From: Gordonia westfalica
GTDB lineage: Bacteria; Actinomycetota; Actinomycetes; Mycobacteriales; Mycobacteriaceae
Assembly: GCF_900105725.1 (NCBI RefSeq)
Contig: NZ_FNLM01000034.1
Location: forward strand, 4,340,001 to 4,404,000
Direction: 5' to 3'
DNA: 64,000 nt
The notes under the pieces are model-generated. The model was given only the letters and a program-made list of their open reading frames with translations, made no database searches and had not been told where the DNA came from. The translations under genes were made by a program, and so were the position numbers. Positions 16,788 through 26,174 of this stretch are shown in pieces. Within the stretch, counting starts at the first letter, position 1. Each line of letters opens with the position of its first letter.

Positions 16788-17945
16788 TTACCGTACCGGG
16801 TCCGGCGGTGGATCAGTGTCGGACCCTTGACCGGATTCCGTAGGTGGCGAGTCCCCACGGGACGCCTCGTCGACGTCTTGTTCGACCACGTCGATGAACG
16901 TGTCGTCGCGCCTGATCCGGGTGCGGAACATGATCGCGATGACCGCCCAGCCGACCGCCGCCACGAACACATAACTGATGATCCGGTAGATCAGGACAGC
17001 GGTGATGGCGTCGGCGGCGGGCATCCCGGCACTGGTCAGTGCGGGGACCAGCACGGCGTCGACCACGCCGATACCGCCCGGGAGCAGCGGGATCGCCGTG
17101 CCGACGGCCTTGCCTGCCGCGTAGGCGACCATCAGGCCCGCGATGCTCGGATGTGCGTCGACGGCCCAGCAGGCGAACATCAGGCAGGCCACGTCGGCGA
17201 CCCAGTTGAACAGGCTCCACCCGAAGGCGATCGAGGTGTCGCGTTTGGTGAGCTGTACCGCGCGGAGTTGATCCAGCAGCTCGAAGAGTTTCTCGGTGCC
17301 GTGGTCGTCGGGCTTGTTACGGAGCTGGTTGATCCACCCCAGGACCCGGATGCCGGTGCTCTTCAACGACTCGGGATGGCTGGCGAGGTACTGCAGGACG
17401 ACCGCGACGGCGAGCAGTCCGGCCACCGAGAACACCACCGAGAACGGGCTGGTCTTTGCGCCGGCGAGCATCGCGCCGCCGAAACCGAGGACGGCGAGGC
17501 CGACGCCGGCGAGCAGGCCGGACATGACGACCTGCCACGACGCGACAACCGGCGTCGCGCCCCACTTACGCGTCTCGCGGTAGGTGAAGGCGGGTGCCAG
17601 CACCTGACCGCCCGGCATCGTCTGGCTCAGGGAATTGGCCGCGAGGATGACCGACAGGGACTTCCACTGGGTCACCCGGACGCCTGCGGAGCGCAGGAGC
17701 GCACGCTGGACCTGCGCGAAGCTGTCCATCGACAGCATCGCGGCGACGACGCAGGCGAACACCCAATGCCATTTGATGTCGCCGATCCGCAGCCAGGCCT
17801 TCTTCAACTCGGGCCAGATCAGCACGATCTCGACGCCGAGGATCACCAGGACGACGGCCAGGAGGACCCAGCGCACCCACCAGAAGCGGGGACGGGTGAC
17901 CGGGCGGGCGGTCACGTCCCCCGGCGAGCCAACATCCTCCGACAT
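16788..17945 (-). CDS. lysylphosphatidylglycerol synthase TM region / UPF0104 family protein
   Basis: A 385-residue integral membrane protein with about eight helices, matching the membrane domain of MprF-type flippases. Key stretches are NSLSQTMPGGQVLAPAFTYRE and IPLLPGGIGVVDAVLVPAL; the PGGxGVVDA motif is diagnostic. The soluble lysyl-transferase domain of MprF is absent, so it cannot make aminoacyl-PG itself. The family is proposed to move lipids or other intermediates across the membrane. ATG 17945 (MSEDVGSPGD) leaves a 76-nt divergent region with the AI-2E gene. The C-terminus is acidic and disordered. Confidence 0.83.
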   Translation of the reverse strand: MSEDVGSPGDVTARPVTRPRFWWVRWVLLAVVLVILGVEIVLIWPELKKAWLRIGDIKWHWVFACVVAAMLSMDSFAQVQRALLRSAGVRVTQWKSLSVILAANSLSQTMPGGQVLAPAFTYRETRKWGATPVVASWQVVMSGLLAGVGLAVLGFGGAMLAGAKTSPFSVVFSVAGLLAVAVVLQYLASHPESLKSTGIRVLGWINQLRNKPDDHGTEKLFELLDQLRAVQLTKRDTSIAFGWSLFNWVADVACLMFACWAVDAHPSIAGLMVAYAAGKAVGTAIPLLPGGIGVVDAVLVPALTSAGMPAADAITAVLIYRIISYVFVAAVGWAVIAIMFRTRIRRDDTFIDVVEQDVDEASRGDSPPTESGQGSDTDPPPDPVR

Positions 17946-18021
17946 ACGTGCCACCCTAGGCCAGGCGATACTCCCGCATGTCCACCACCACCAGGTAGAT
18001 CCACTGTCTACTGTTGCTCTC

Positions 18022-19350
18022 GTGAGCGAAGCCGAACCGGCCGGTCGGCCGGATGCTGCCCCAGACCTCGCGTCCCTCGACCGCGCCAGGGTCCACCCGC
18101 AGGTGCGGGCGGCCGCGGAATGGGCGTGGCGATTGCTCCTGCTCCTCTTCGCGGCGTACGTCGCGGCGAAGCTGTTCGTGGAGTTCGAAGAGGTCCTGGT
18201 CCCGGTCGCGCTGGCGATTCTCGTCGCGGCGATGCTCGTGCCCGCGGTGGACGCCCTCGATCGTCGCGGGGTTCCGCGCTCCCTGGCGGTGCTGCTGAAC
18301 ATCCTCCTGGCCCTGGGCTTCATCGCGGGTGTCATGACCTTCGTGGTGCGCGAGTTCATGCGCGGTGTCCCGCAACTCGTCGAAGAGGTCAGTGCCACCG
18401 TCGAGAGCACCAAGAAGTGGTTGATCGAGGGGCCGCTCGACCTCGATCCCGACCAGGTGCGCAATGCGGGCAGCGACGTCCTGGACTTCCTGCAGCACAA
18501 CCAGGACCGGGTCACCAGCGGCGCACTCGCCACCGCCACCACCGCGAGCGAGATCCTGACCGGCGCGCTGCTCACGCTCTTCCTCCTCATCTTCTTCCTC
18601 TACGGAGGCGATCAGATCTGGCGGTTCTCGGTCGGTGCCGTACCCGCCGCGAGCCGTGACCGGGTGTGGCGGGCGGGGATCGCCGGGTTCGGCACGCTCG
18701 TCGGGTACGTCCGGGCGACGGTCGCCGTGGCCTTCGTCGACGCCTGCGGCATCGGCGTGGGTCTCGCCATCCTGCAGGTGCCGCTCGCGCTCCCGCTGGC
18801 GTCGCTGGTGTTCCTCGGTGCGTTCATCCCGATCGTCGGCGCGCTGATCAGCGGTTCGCTGGCCGTGTTGGTCGCGCTGATCACCCAGGGTTGGATCGCG
18901 GCGGTCGTGGCACTCGCAATCGTGATCGGTGTGATGCAACTCGAAAGCCATGTGCTGCAACCGTTCCTTCTCGGCCGCTCGGTGCGGCTGCATCCGGTCG
19001 CGGTGGTCCTGGGGATCGCGGCGGGTCTCGTCTCGGCGGGCATCATCGGCGGCCTGCTCGCGGTGCCGCTCATCGCCTTCCTGAACACCGCGATCCGGCA
19101 CCTCAAGGGCACCTCGGACTCCGATGCCGACACCGGGGCCGTCGGCGGTTACGAAGCACAACCCTCTGGACCCGTATGGGACACCACCGATCCCGACGCG
19201 GCGGCGGAGTCGTTGGCCGAGTCCGGTGGCACGATGCCGGCGACCCGGGCAGACCCGAAGCCGAATGACCCGGAAGCGGGTGGCACTGAGACGGGTGGCG
19301 CGGGGGCGGACGGCGCGGGGGCGGGTCCGCGGGAGCCCGGGACGCCGTGA
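18022..19350 (+). CDS. AI-2E family transporter
   Basis: A 442-residue membrane protein of the AI-2E/PerM family with about eight helices. An N-terminal pair is followed by an amphipathic extracytoplasmic segment (VPQLVEEVSATVESTKKWLIEG) and the conserved block GAFIPIVGALISGSLAVLVAL...HVLQPFLLGRSVRLHPVAVVLGIAAGLVSAGIIG. About 80 C-terminal residues are Gly/Pro/Thr-rich and probably disordered. The family name comes from an autoinducer exporter, but members have diverse or unknown substrates. GTG 18022 was chosen as the start nearest the first conserved residues. Its stop overlaps the GTG of the histidine kinase gene, so it may be cotranscribed with the two-component system. Confidence 0.82.
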   Translation: MSEAEPAGRPDAAPDLASLDRARVHPQVRAAAEWAWRLLLLLFAAYVAAKLFVEFEEVLVPVALAILVAAMLVPAVDALDRRGVPRSLAVLLNILLALGFIAGVMTFVVREFMRGVPQLVEEVSATVESTKKWLIEGPLDLDPDQVRNAGSDVLDFLQHNQDRVTSGALATATTASEILTGALLTLFLLIFFLYGGDQIWRFSVGAVPAASRDRVWRAGIAGFGTLVGYVRATVAVAFVDACGIGVGLAILQVPLALPLASLVFLGAFIPIVGALISGSLAVLVALITQGWIAAVVALAIVIGVMQLESHVLQPFLLGRSVRLHPVAVVLGIAAGLVSAGIIGGLLAVPLIAFLNTAIRHLKGTSDSDADTGAVGGYEAQPSGPVWDTTDPDAAAESLAESGGTMPATRADPKPNDPEAGGTETGGAGADGAGAGPREPGTP

Positions 19351-20561
19351 CTGCGCAACCGTCGGCGCGGTGGGTCGCGCAGATGCGGGACACCGAGGCC
19401 GGACGGCTGGCCCGTGCCGTCGACGTCGACCCGGTCGGCCCGCTGTGGCGCGGCGCGCAGATCTTCCGGCTGCTGTCATATCTGTATGCGCTGGGCTTCC
19501 AGATCGCCATCAACGACGACCTGGACCACCGGGCCGTCGCATGGGCGCTGTTCGGTCTGCTGACGGCCTGGACGCTGGTCAGCGGCATCGGCTACTTTGT
19601 CGGATTCGCTCGTAACCGGTACTGGGTGACCGCCGAGGTGGTCGGAGTGTGCGGCCTGATGCTGTCCACTTCTTATGTGGCCGACGCCGACTGGGCGTGG
19701 AACAACCAGACCTGGCCGACGACGCTGTGGGCCACCAACGCGGTGATCTCGGTGGCGATCCTGGCCGGACCGATCGGTGGGATCGTCGCCGGTCTCGTCG
19801 TCGGCGGGACGAGCACCTTCGTCAAGGGCGAGCTGAACCTGAACTTCGGGCGCAACGCCACGATCGTCGTGATCGTCGCGACCGGTATGGCGGTGGGACT
19901 CGCCGCGGCCAATGCCCGCCGGTCGCATGAGAAGCTCTCGGCGGCAGCACGTATCGCGGCGGCCGCCGAGGAACGGGAGCGTCTGTCGCGGGAGGTGCAT
20001 GACGGAGTGCTGCAGGTGCTTGCGCTGATCGCCCGACGAGGGCGTGAGATCGGTGGTGCCACAGCGGAACTCGCGTCGCTGGCGGCCGAGCAGGAGCGTG
20101 CCTTGCGCCGCCTCGTCTCCGACGCCGGCGATGCGGGCTCCGAGTCCGTGATCGACGGCGCGGGAGGAGCCGACGAGCTCGACCTCGCGGCCGCGCTGCG
20201 GATGTTCGCCGACGACCGGGTCTCGGTGAGTGCTCCGGCCGACCCCGTCCCGGTCGCCGCCGGCATCGGGCGGGAGATCCGCGCTGCGGTGGTCAACGCT
20301 CTCGACAACACGAACCACCATGCGGGACCCGGTGCGCGCGCCTACATCCTGGTGGAGGATCTGGGGAACGACGTGGTGGTCAGTGTGCGCGACGACGGTG
20401 CGGGCATCGCGGAGGGCAGACTCGCTCAAGCAGTGTCACAAGGGCGCCTGGGCGTCGCGAAATCCATTGTCGGCCGGATCGAGGCGTTGGGCGGCACGGC
20501 CGTCCTCGACACCGAACCCGGCGGCGGGACCGAATGGGAGTTCACCGTCCCGCGCCGATGA
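19347..20561 (+). CDS. MacS-type sensor histidine kinase
   Basis: A 404-residue membrane kinase of the NarL-partner class. It has an N-terminal cytosolic segment, five to six membrane helices between about 35 and 190 and a HisKA_3-like box ERERLSREVHDGVLQVLALI with the phosphoaccepting His at 218. A compact HATPase domain follows, with an N-box-like VVNALDNTNHHAGPGA, G1 box VRDDGAGI and G2 box LGVAKSIVGRIEALGG. The GTG start overlaps the AI-2E stop by 4 nt. The sensor part has no recognisable ligand domain, so the signal is unknown. It is followed by its LuxR-type regulator. Confidence 0.85.
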   Translation: MTAQPSARWVAQMRDTEAGRLARAVDVDPVGPLWRGAQIFRLLSYLYALGFQIAINDDLDHRAVAWALFGLLTAWTLVSGIGYFVGFARNRYWVTAEVVGVCGLMLSTSYVADADWAWNNQTWPTTLWATNAVISVAILAGPIGGIVAGLVVGGTSTFVKGELNLNFGRNATIVVIVATGMAVGLAAANARRSHEKLSAAARIAAAAEERERLSREVHDGVLQVLALIARRGREIGGATAELASLAAEQERALRRLVSDAGDAGSESVIDGAGGADELDLAAALRMFADDRVSVSAPADPVPVAAGIGREIRAAVVNALDNTNHHAGPGARAYILVEDLGNDVVVSVRDDGAGIAEGRLAQAVSQGRLGVAKSIVGRIEALGGTAVLDTEPGGGTEWEFTVPRR

Positions 20562-20590
20562 AACCAGTCACGGGACCGAGGGAGGAACGT

Positions 20591-21286
20591 ATGGACACAG
20601 TCGAATCGGAGGGCGAACACGTGGTGGACGGCGGAGGTGGGCGGCTGCGGATCATGGTCGTCGACGATCATCCGATCTGGCGAGACGCGGTCGCCCGCGA
20701 CCTCGCCGACGAGGGCTTCGACGTCGTCGCCACCGCCGACGGGGTGGGTAGCGCGGGCCGTCGCGCGGCTGCGGTCACCCCTGATGTCGTGCTGATGGAC
20801 ATGCAGCTCCCCGACGGTTCCGGTGCAGACGCGACCGCGGCGGTGCTCGAGGTGTCGCCGCGGACCCGCATCCTCGTGCTCTCGGCGTCGGGGGAACGCG
20901 ACGATGTGCTCGAGGCCGTGAAGGCCGGTGCCAGCGGCTATCTGGTGAAGTCATCGTCCCGCGAGGAACTCGTGTCCGCGGTACGCGCGACCGCGGACGG
21001 GCAGGCGGTGTTCACGCCCGGGCTCGCCGGTCTCGTCCTGGGCGAATACCGCAGGATGTCCCAGCAGCCCGACGCCTCACCGGCGACCCCGGCCCTGACC
21101 GAACGGGAGACCGAGGTACTGCGGCTCGTGGCGAAAGGTCTCAGCGCCAAGCAGATCGCCCGACGGTTGTCCCTCAGTCACCGCACCGTCGAGAACCACG
21201 TCCAGGCCACGCTCCGGAAACTGCAGCTGGGCAATCGCGTGGAACTCACCCGGTACGTCATCGAACACGGCCTGGAGGAGGACTGA
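20591..21286 (+). CDS. LuxR/NarL-family response regulator
   Basis: A 231-residue regulator. The receiver domain has acidic residues D25-D26, phosphoacceptor D70 in VVLMDMQLPDGSG and Lys 120 in GYLVKSS. The LuxR-type helix-turn-helix occupies about residues 165-225 (LTERETEVLRLVAKGLSAKQIARRLSLSHRTVENHV). I chose ATG 20591, which follows a strong GGGAGG site by 6 nt. ATG 20558, overlapping the kinase stop in ATGA, is a second possibility. It forms a complete two-component system with the upstream kinase. Its own coding end lies inside a terminator hairpin. Confidence 0.87.
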   Translation: MDTVESEGEHVVDGGGGRLRIMVVDDHPIWRDAVARDLADEGFDVVATADGVGSAGRRAAAVTPDVVLMDMQLPDGSGADATAAVLEVSPRTRILVLSASGERDDVLEAVKAGASGYLVKSSSREELVSAVRATADGQAVFTPGLAGLVLGEYRRMSQQPDASPATPALTERETEVLRLVAKGLSAKQIARRLSLSHRTVENHVQATLRKLQLGNRVELTRYVIEHGLEED

Positions 21287-21306
21287 GTTCTTCTCCAGGC
21301 CGTGTT
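21264..21306 (+). terminator. intrinsic terminator overlapping the end of the response regulator gene
   Basis: AACACGGCCTGGAG (21264-21277) and CTCCAGGCCGTGTT (21293-21306) form a perfect 14-bp stem with a 15-nt loop. The left arm is coding and the stop codon is in the loop. The hairpin separates the two-component operon from the convergent transporter gene. Confidence 0.8.
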
Positions 21307-21328
21307 GTGAAAGCCGTTGTGCAGAGAC

Positions 21329-22675
21329 CTATTCCGTGGCGGCGAGGGCGGCCGGCGAGGTGGGGGCCGACGTTGCGGCTCTCGGTGAGACGACCATCAG
21401 CGTGGCCGCCGCACCGGCGAGTGCGATCCCGGCGAACAGGTAGAACGCGGTTCCCGACGAGATCCCGGCGCCGATCAGCAGGCCACCGATGACCGGGCCG
21501 ACGATCCCGCCCAGGCGACCGAAGCCGGCGCACCAGGCGACCCCCGCGGCGCGGGCCTCGGTCGGGTAGAAATTCGACACGAAACCATAGATCAGGACCT
21601 GGGTACCGATGGTGCCCGTGCCGGCGACCGCGACCGCGGCCAGCAGGATCGGCAGTGGCAGACCGAAGGTGAGGCAGACGAGCGCGAAGGTCGCCAGGCA
21701 GAACGACGTCGCCACCACCTGCTGCGGACCGCGACGGTCGGCGAGACGGGCGGAGATCAGGCCGCCGACGATGGCGCCGCCGTTGAGCACGAGCAGGAAG
21801 GCCAGCGATCCCTTGGCGTCGAATCCGTTGGATTCCATGATCTGCGGCAGCCACGTGTTGAGACCGTAGGTGAGCAGCAGCCCGACGAAACTCATCGTGC
21901 CCAACAGCAGTGTGGGTACGGCGAATCGGCGCGTGACCAGGGCGGCGAAGCCCAGCTTCGCGGGTGCGTGCGCCTGCTCCTCGCCGAGGTGGCGTGCCCG
22001 TAGATCCACCGGAATCCCGGTGTGCGCGCTGATCTCACGGGCCTCTTCGTAGCGGCCCCGCGCCGCGAGCCACTGCGGTGACTCGGGCATCTTCAGCACC
22101 GCGAGCGGGAGCAGCGTCACGAGCGGCAACGCCCCGATCCAGAACAGTCCGCGCCACCCGATGTGATCGGCCAGCAGCATCGCGAGCAGGGATGCGAGAA
22201 CGCCGCCCGCCGGGACGCCGCTGTAGACGATCGCGTTGAACAGGTTCCGCTTGGAGGTCGGCGCGAACTCGGCGACCATCGCCCCGGCGGTCGCGACCAG
22301 ACCGCCGATCCCGATACCGGTGAGACAGCGCAGGATTCCGAACGAGACGAGATCGGTGGCCAGCGCAGTGGCCGCCATGCCGACCGAGAACCAGACGATG
22401 TTGAACAACATCATCCGGCGCCGGCCGACCCGATCGCCGAACGCACCGGCCACCAGCGCCCCGATCATCACGCCGATGAGTGCGTAGGAGCCGAGCGCGC
22501 CGGCGGTGGCCGGGGTCAGACGGCCCAGTTGACCCGGATCGTCGAGCAGGGTCGGCAGCACCGTGCCGTACACGACGAGGTCGTACCCGTCGAAGATAAT
22601 GGCGACGGCGGCGAGGGCGACGATCCAGAGCACGCTTCTGCGGTGCTCCGGCGACGTCCAGGTCGATGAGTTCAT
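21329..22675 (-). CDS. MFS aromatic acid:proton symporter (AAHS family)
   Basis: A 448-residue twelve-helix major facilitator. Helix 1 contains FDGYDLVVYGTVLPTLL, the D-G-x-D motif of PcaK/BenK-type aromatic acid carriers. The loop 2-3 motif GDRVGRRRMM and its repeat ARLADRRGPQQV are both present. PESPQWLAARGR in the central loop is also typical. Likely cargo is benzoate, hydroxybenzoate or a related acid, but no catabolic genes are adjacent to narrow it down. It is monocistronic, with ATG 22675, and convergent with the response regulator. Confidence 0.87.
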   Translation of the reverse strand: MNSSTWTSPEHRRSVLWIVALAAVAIIFDGYDLVVYGTVLPTLLDDPGQLGRLTPATAGALGSYALIGVMIGALVAGAFGDRVGRRRMMLFNIVWFSVGMAATALATDLVSFGILRCLTGIGIGGLVATAGAMVAEFAPTSKRNLFNAIVYSGVPAGGVLASLLAMLLADHIGWRGLFWIGALPLVTLLPLAVLKMPESPQWLAARGRYEEAREISAHTGIPVDLRARHLGEEQAHAPAKLGFAALVTRRFAVPTLLLGTMSFVGLLLTYGLNTWLPQIMESNGFDAKGSLAFLLVLNGGAIVGGLISARLADRRGPQQVVATSFCLATFALVCLTFGLPLPILLAAVAVAGTGTIGTQVLIYGFVSNFYPTEARAAGVAWCAGFGRLGGIVGPVIGGLLIGAGISSGTAFYLFAGIALAGAAATLMVVSPRAATSAPTSPAALAATE

Positions 22676-22722
22676 GCGGGCTGTCCCTCCGGCGATGGTG
22701 TGCTGAAGGACATCCTGCGCGG

Positions 22723-22742
22723 GATGTGGGCGCAGTCACATC
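22723..22742. promoter_or_regulatory. inverted repeat upstream of the aromatic acid transporter
   Basis: GATGTG-N8-CACATC is a perfect 6-bp inverted repeat ending 48 nt upstream of the transporter start codon. The spacing suits a GntR- or LysR-type operator. The regulator is not encoded next to it. Confidence 0.35.
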
Positions 22743-22807
22743 AGGGCAATGCCCAGTCCTGGCCCATCCCGGATTGATCCACGAGTGCGAGTGATCGATA
22801 ACGAGAA

Positions 22808-22837
22808 CGGCCGGTGGAGGCGAACCCCCACCGGCCG
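22808..22837 (-). terminator. hairpin terminator after mmpL3
   Basis: CGGCCGGTGG and CCACCGGCCG form a perfect 10-bp stem with a 10-nt loop, about 36 nt beyond the stop codon that ends the shifted mmpL3 tail. The tract past the stem on the minus strand is relatively T-rich (TTCTCGTT). Its position supports 22873 as the true end of the mmpL3 unit. Confidence 0.7.
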
Positions 22838-22872
22838 GTCGTGATCACTTCTCGGTGGTCACCTGGCGGTGA

Positions 22873-23780
22873 TCACTTTTCCGAGCGGCTGCGCTTGAGC
22901 AGTTCCTGCACGCTGATCTGGGACTCGTCGCCGGACTCGTCCGAGCGGGCGTGCCGGTCGGCGCGCGGACGGCGGCGGCGGGAGTCCGAGTCCCCGGACC
23001 TCGGCTCGGGGGCCGGTGCGCCGGTCCCCGGCCGGGGCGTGGCTGCCGGTGTGGCGTCTGGGCTCAGCCCGCGTTCCATCGGCGACGGCCCCGGGGTCCG
23101 GCGACCGCGGGTCGTCGGGGTCGAGTTCTCCGGCGACACCGAAGCGGCCAGTGGACGGCGACCCGCGTCGTCGAGGCTCGGACGCCGTCCGAGCGGCGAC
23201 CGCGAACCCGTGTCGCGCGGGGGTGCGGGCGCGGGCGGCGGTGTCTGGACGGGCGGGGCCGGGGGTGTCTGGACCGGCGGAGCCGGGGGCGGGGGAGTGG
23301 TGACCGGCGGACGATCACCGTTCACGCGCGGTGCGTCGCCGAGACGGATGCCGCCTTCGCCGAGAGTCCATCCACCGGTGTCCGGACGGTCGCTCTTGGG
23401 CAGACCCGGACGCCGATACGGCGCCGCCGGTCGGCGTTCGGGCCCGGGTGCCTCGGTGGGCGCGCCCGGTGCCGGTGCGTTCGACGACGGCCCGCCCGGT
23501 TTCTGGGCGCCGGACGGCTGTGCGTTGGGCGGTGCCGACGGGCCCACGCGGCCCGGGACCGGGCGACCGGGGGCGTCCCCGGGCGTCGGTGCGGGCGGGA
23601 CGGGACCCTGGCCGCCGTTGCGCTGTACGGGTGCACCGGGCCGGCGGGTCGTCGTCGACGGTGCGTTCGTCACCGGTGCCATCGGGGCGGGACGCGGGGG
23701 AACGGGCTGTCGACCGTCACCGCCGGGTGCACGGCGCCGGCCCGGGCCGGTGGCCGCGGGGCGGTACGTGTGCGGGCCGC
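22873..23780 (-). other. Pro-rich C-terminal tail of MmpL3 in a shifted frame
   Basis: On the minus strand a frame shifted by one base from the mmpL3 reading frame stays open for about 300 codons. It encodes a Pro/Gly/Arg-rich disordered chain (for example PPRPAPMAPVTNAPSTTTRR) ending in ISVQELLKRSRSEK and a stop at 22873. A long, charged, Pro-rich cytosolic tail closing with a short helical motif is what MmpL3 proteins of Gordonia and Rhodococcus type carry. The upstream frame instead runs into a stop at 23670 after an unconvincing 30-residue end. I read this as one gene broken by a single-base indel between roughly 23690 and 23810. A separate small gene is less likely. Confidence 0.6.
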
Positions 23781-26174
23781 GGTCATGACCGAGGTCGGCG
23801 CCTCTGCGACGAGCGTGCCCGCACTCATCTTGCGTGCGACGCCGGAGTCGCGCTGCTCGTCCGGCTCGTCCTCGAGGACGGCCTCGCCGAGACCGATCTT
23901 GCGCTGCAGGGTCTGCATCCAGCGCGGTGCCCACCAGCAGTCGTCGCCGAGCAACTTCATCACCGACGGCACGAGCAGCATGCGGATCACGGTGGCGTCG
24001 AGGATGAGCGCCGCGATCATGCCGTACGCGATGTACTTCATCATCACGATCTCGGACAGACTGAACGCGCCGGTCACGACGACCAGGATGGCCGCCGCGG
24101 CGGTGATGATCCCGCCGGTGTGGGCGATGCCGCTACGTATCGACTCGGTGGTGCTGGCGCCCCGCTGTCTGGCCTCGACCATGCGGGAGAGCAGGAACAC
24201 CTCGTAGTCGGTGGAGAGACCGAAGATGATGGCGATGATCAGGACCAGGATCGCGGCGAACAGCGGGCCCGGGGTGAAGTTCGCGAGGCCGGCGCCGTGG
24301 CCGTCGACGAAGATCCAGGTCAGGATGCCCAGCGTCGCACCGAGGCCGAGAGCGGTCATCAGTGCGGCCTTGATCGGCAGCACGAGCGAACCGAACTGCA
24401 GGAACATCAACAGGCCGGTGATGAGGACCAGCATGATCGCCATCAGGGGCAACCGGTTCATCAGCGCGTCGATCGAGTCCTGGGTGAGTGCCGGTGTACC
24501 CGTCACGTACATCGTGAGGCCCTGGGTGTCGATCGCCCGCAGCTGCTCGATCGCCTGGGCGGCCTTGGTGCGGTCGACGAGGCCGGCGGAGACCTGGTAG
24601 ACGCCGACGTTGGGGTAGTTGTCGGGGTCGTAGGAGCCGAACCCGGCCTTGCTCGGGTCGCTGAACTTGTTCGTGAATCCCGGAACCTGATCGGCCTGCT
24701 GGGCGATGGCCTCCAGCTTGTTCTGGTCTTCCTGGTTCGTCTCGTCGTAGACGATGACGAGCTTGACCGCCTCGGTGCGCTCGCTGGGGAAGTACTCGTC
24801 GAACTTCTCCTGCGCCACGCGGGCGGAGTTGTCCGGCGGCAGGAACTTCTCGCTGATGCCGCCGAACTGGATGTTGCCGAACGGGACCGTCAGGGCAAGC
24901 AGGAGGAGGACGGTCGGGATGGCCGTCTTCAGCGGGTGCTTCATCACCCAGGTGGCGAGTCGTCCCCAGAAGCCGTTCTCGACTTCCTGACTGGTCTTCA
25001 TCCGCCCGGAGAACCGGTTCTCGAGTGCGGCGGCGCGTTCCTCGGTGGAGAAGCGTCGGACGAGCGGGATCGCCGTGTACTTGAGCAGGGTGCCGATCGA
25101 CAGCATGTTGACGCGAGGGCCGAGGATGGCCAGGATCGCCGGCAGCACCGTGATCGACAGGATCGCGGCGAGCGAGACCGATGCGATGGCGCCGTAGGCC
25201 ACCGACTTGAGGAATCCCTGCGGCATGATCAGCAGGCAGGCCAGGGCGGCGACGATGATCGTCGCCGAGAACACCACGGTCTGGCCCGCGGTCATCACGG
25301 TTCTTCGGACCGCTGCCTTGGTGGAATAGCCTTCGCCGAGTTCTTCGCGGAAGCGCGAGACGATGAACAGGCCGTAGTCGATCGCGATGCCGAGACCGAT
25401 CAGCGTGACCACCGATTGCGCGAAGATGTTGAGTTCGGTGGTCAGCGCGAGCATCTTCATGATGCCCAGCGAGCCGGCAATCGTCAGACCGCCGATCAGG
25501 ACCGGCAGACACGCCGCGATGACGCCGCCGAAGACGAAGAACAGCATGAGCGCGACGATCGGCAGCGCGATGACCTCGGCGCGCTTGATGTCCTTGTCCA
25601 TGCCGTCGGCCATCGAGCCGGCGACCGGTTGCAGGCCGGCGAGCTCGAAGGTGGCACCGGGTATGTCGAAGCGTTCGGCGATGTCGTCGAAGAACGGCTC
25701 GATGGTGTTGTAGTTCGCCAGCACCGTGGTGTCGTCGTTGCCCGCGACGCCGATGCTGATGAAGGCCTGACTCTTGTCCGGGGTGAACAGCCGCTCCTGG
25801 ACGGCGCTCTGCGCAGGCTGGACGAGGAACGGGTCGTAGAGGCCGGGATCGGCGCGCCCGACGATGTCGGGGTGCGTCGCGATGAGATCTTCGACGAAGG
25901 TCTCGACCTTCTTCCCGAAGGCCGGGTCGTCGACTTTCGTGCCCTCGGGTGGCGTGACCAGGAGGATGACGTCAGACGTGTGGTCTCGGCCGAGGGCCTT
26001 GTCGGCGTAGCGGGCGCCGCGATCGGATTCCGACGTGGGGTCGAACCAACCGCTCTGACTCAGATGCTTGCTGAGGTCGAGACCGTATAGTCCGAGTCCC
26101 GCCATCAGGGCGATCATCACCGCGATGACGAGGAAGCGCATTCGATACACGAATGTGCCGATTACTCGGAACAC
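23670..26174 (-). CDS. mmpL3: MmpL3, trehalose monomycolate flippase (main frame)
   Basis: An 834-residue RND-type transporter in this frame. MmpL3 moves trehalose monomycolate across the inner membrane and is essential for the mycolic acid outer membrane. The order is TM1, periplasmic domain 1 (about 30-200), helices 2-6 with the proton-relay pair D266-Y267 in GLGIAIDYGLF, then periplasmic domain 2. A second bundle follows with D656-Y657 in FGLSTDYEVFLLSRM. Both pairs correspond to the mycobacterial relay. Identity is supported by the neighbours NYN protein, trmB and pckA, as in rv0206c-rv0211. The last 30 or so residues are probably out of frame; the real tail continues to 22873 in another frame. 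Confidence 0.9.
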   Translation of the reverse strand: MFRVIGTFVYRMRFLVIAVMIALMAGLGLYGLDLSKHLSQSGWFDPTSESDRGARYADKALGRDHTSDVILLVTPPEGTKVDDPAFGKKVETFVEDLIATHPDIVGRADPGLYDPFLVQPAQSAVQERLFTPDKSQAFISIGVAGNDDTTVLANYNTIEPFFDDIAERFDIPGATFELAGLQPVAGSMADGMDKDIKRAEVIALPIVALMLFFVFGGVIAACLPVLIGGLTIAGSLGIMKMLALTTELNIFAQSVVTLIGLGIAIDYGLFIVSRFREELGEGYSTKAAVRRTVMTAGQTVVFSATIIVAALACLLIMPQGFLKSVAYGAIASVSLAAILSITVLPAILAILGPRVNMLSIGTLLKYTAIPLVRRFSTEERAAALENRFSGRMKTSQEVENGFWGRLATWVMKHPLKTAIPTVLLLLALTVPFGNIQFGGISEKFLPPDNSARVAQEKFDEYFPSERTEAVKLVIVYDETNQEDQNKLEAIAQQADQVPGFTNKFSDPSKAGFGSYDPDNYPNVGVYQVSAGLVDRTKAAQAIEQLRAIDTQGLTMYVTGTPALTQDSIDALMNRLPLMAIMLVLITGLLMFLQFGSLVLPIKAALMTALGLGATLGILTWIFVDGHGAGLANFTPGPLFAAILVLIIAIIFGLSTDYEVFLLSRMVEARQRGASTTESIRSGIAHTGGIITAAAAILVVVTGAFSLSEIVMMKYIAYGMIAALILDATVIRMLLVPSVMKLLGDDCWWAPRWMQTLQRKIGLGEAVLEDEPDEQRDSGVARKMSAGTLVAEAPTSVMTAARTRTAPRPPARAGAVHPAVTVDSPFPRVPPRWHR

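Noticed and set aside
22873..23934. A separate gene for the Pro-rich frame downstream of mmpL3, starting at 23934
   Set aside because: It would overlap mmpL3 by 265 nt and its first 80 residues look like out-of-frame sequence; treating it as the mmpL3 tail explains both ends better.
23331..26090. A 919-codon open frame on the + strand across mmpL3
   Set aside because: Antisense shadow of a well-supported gene; its composition (Asp, Arg, Gln, Glu, His-rich) is that of reverse-strand high-GC coding DNA and has no domain.
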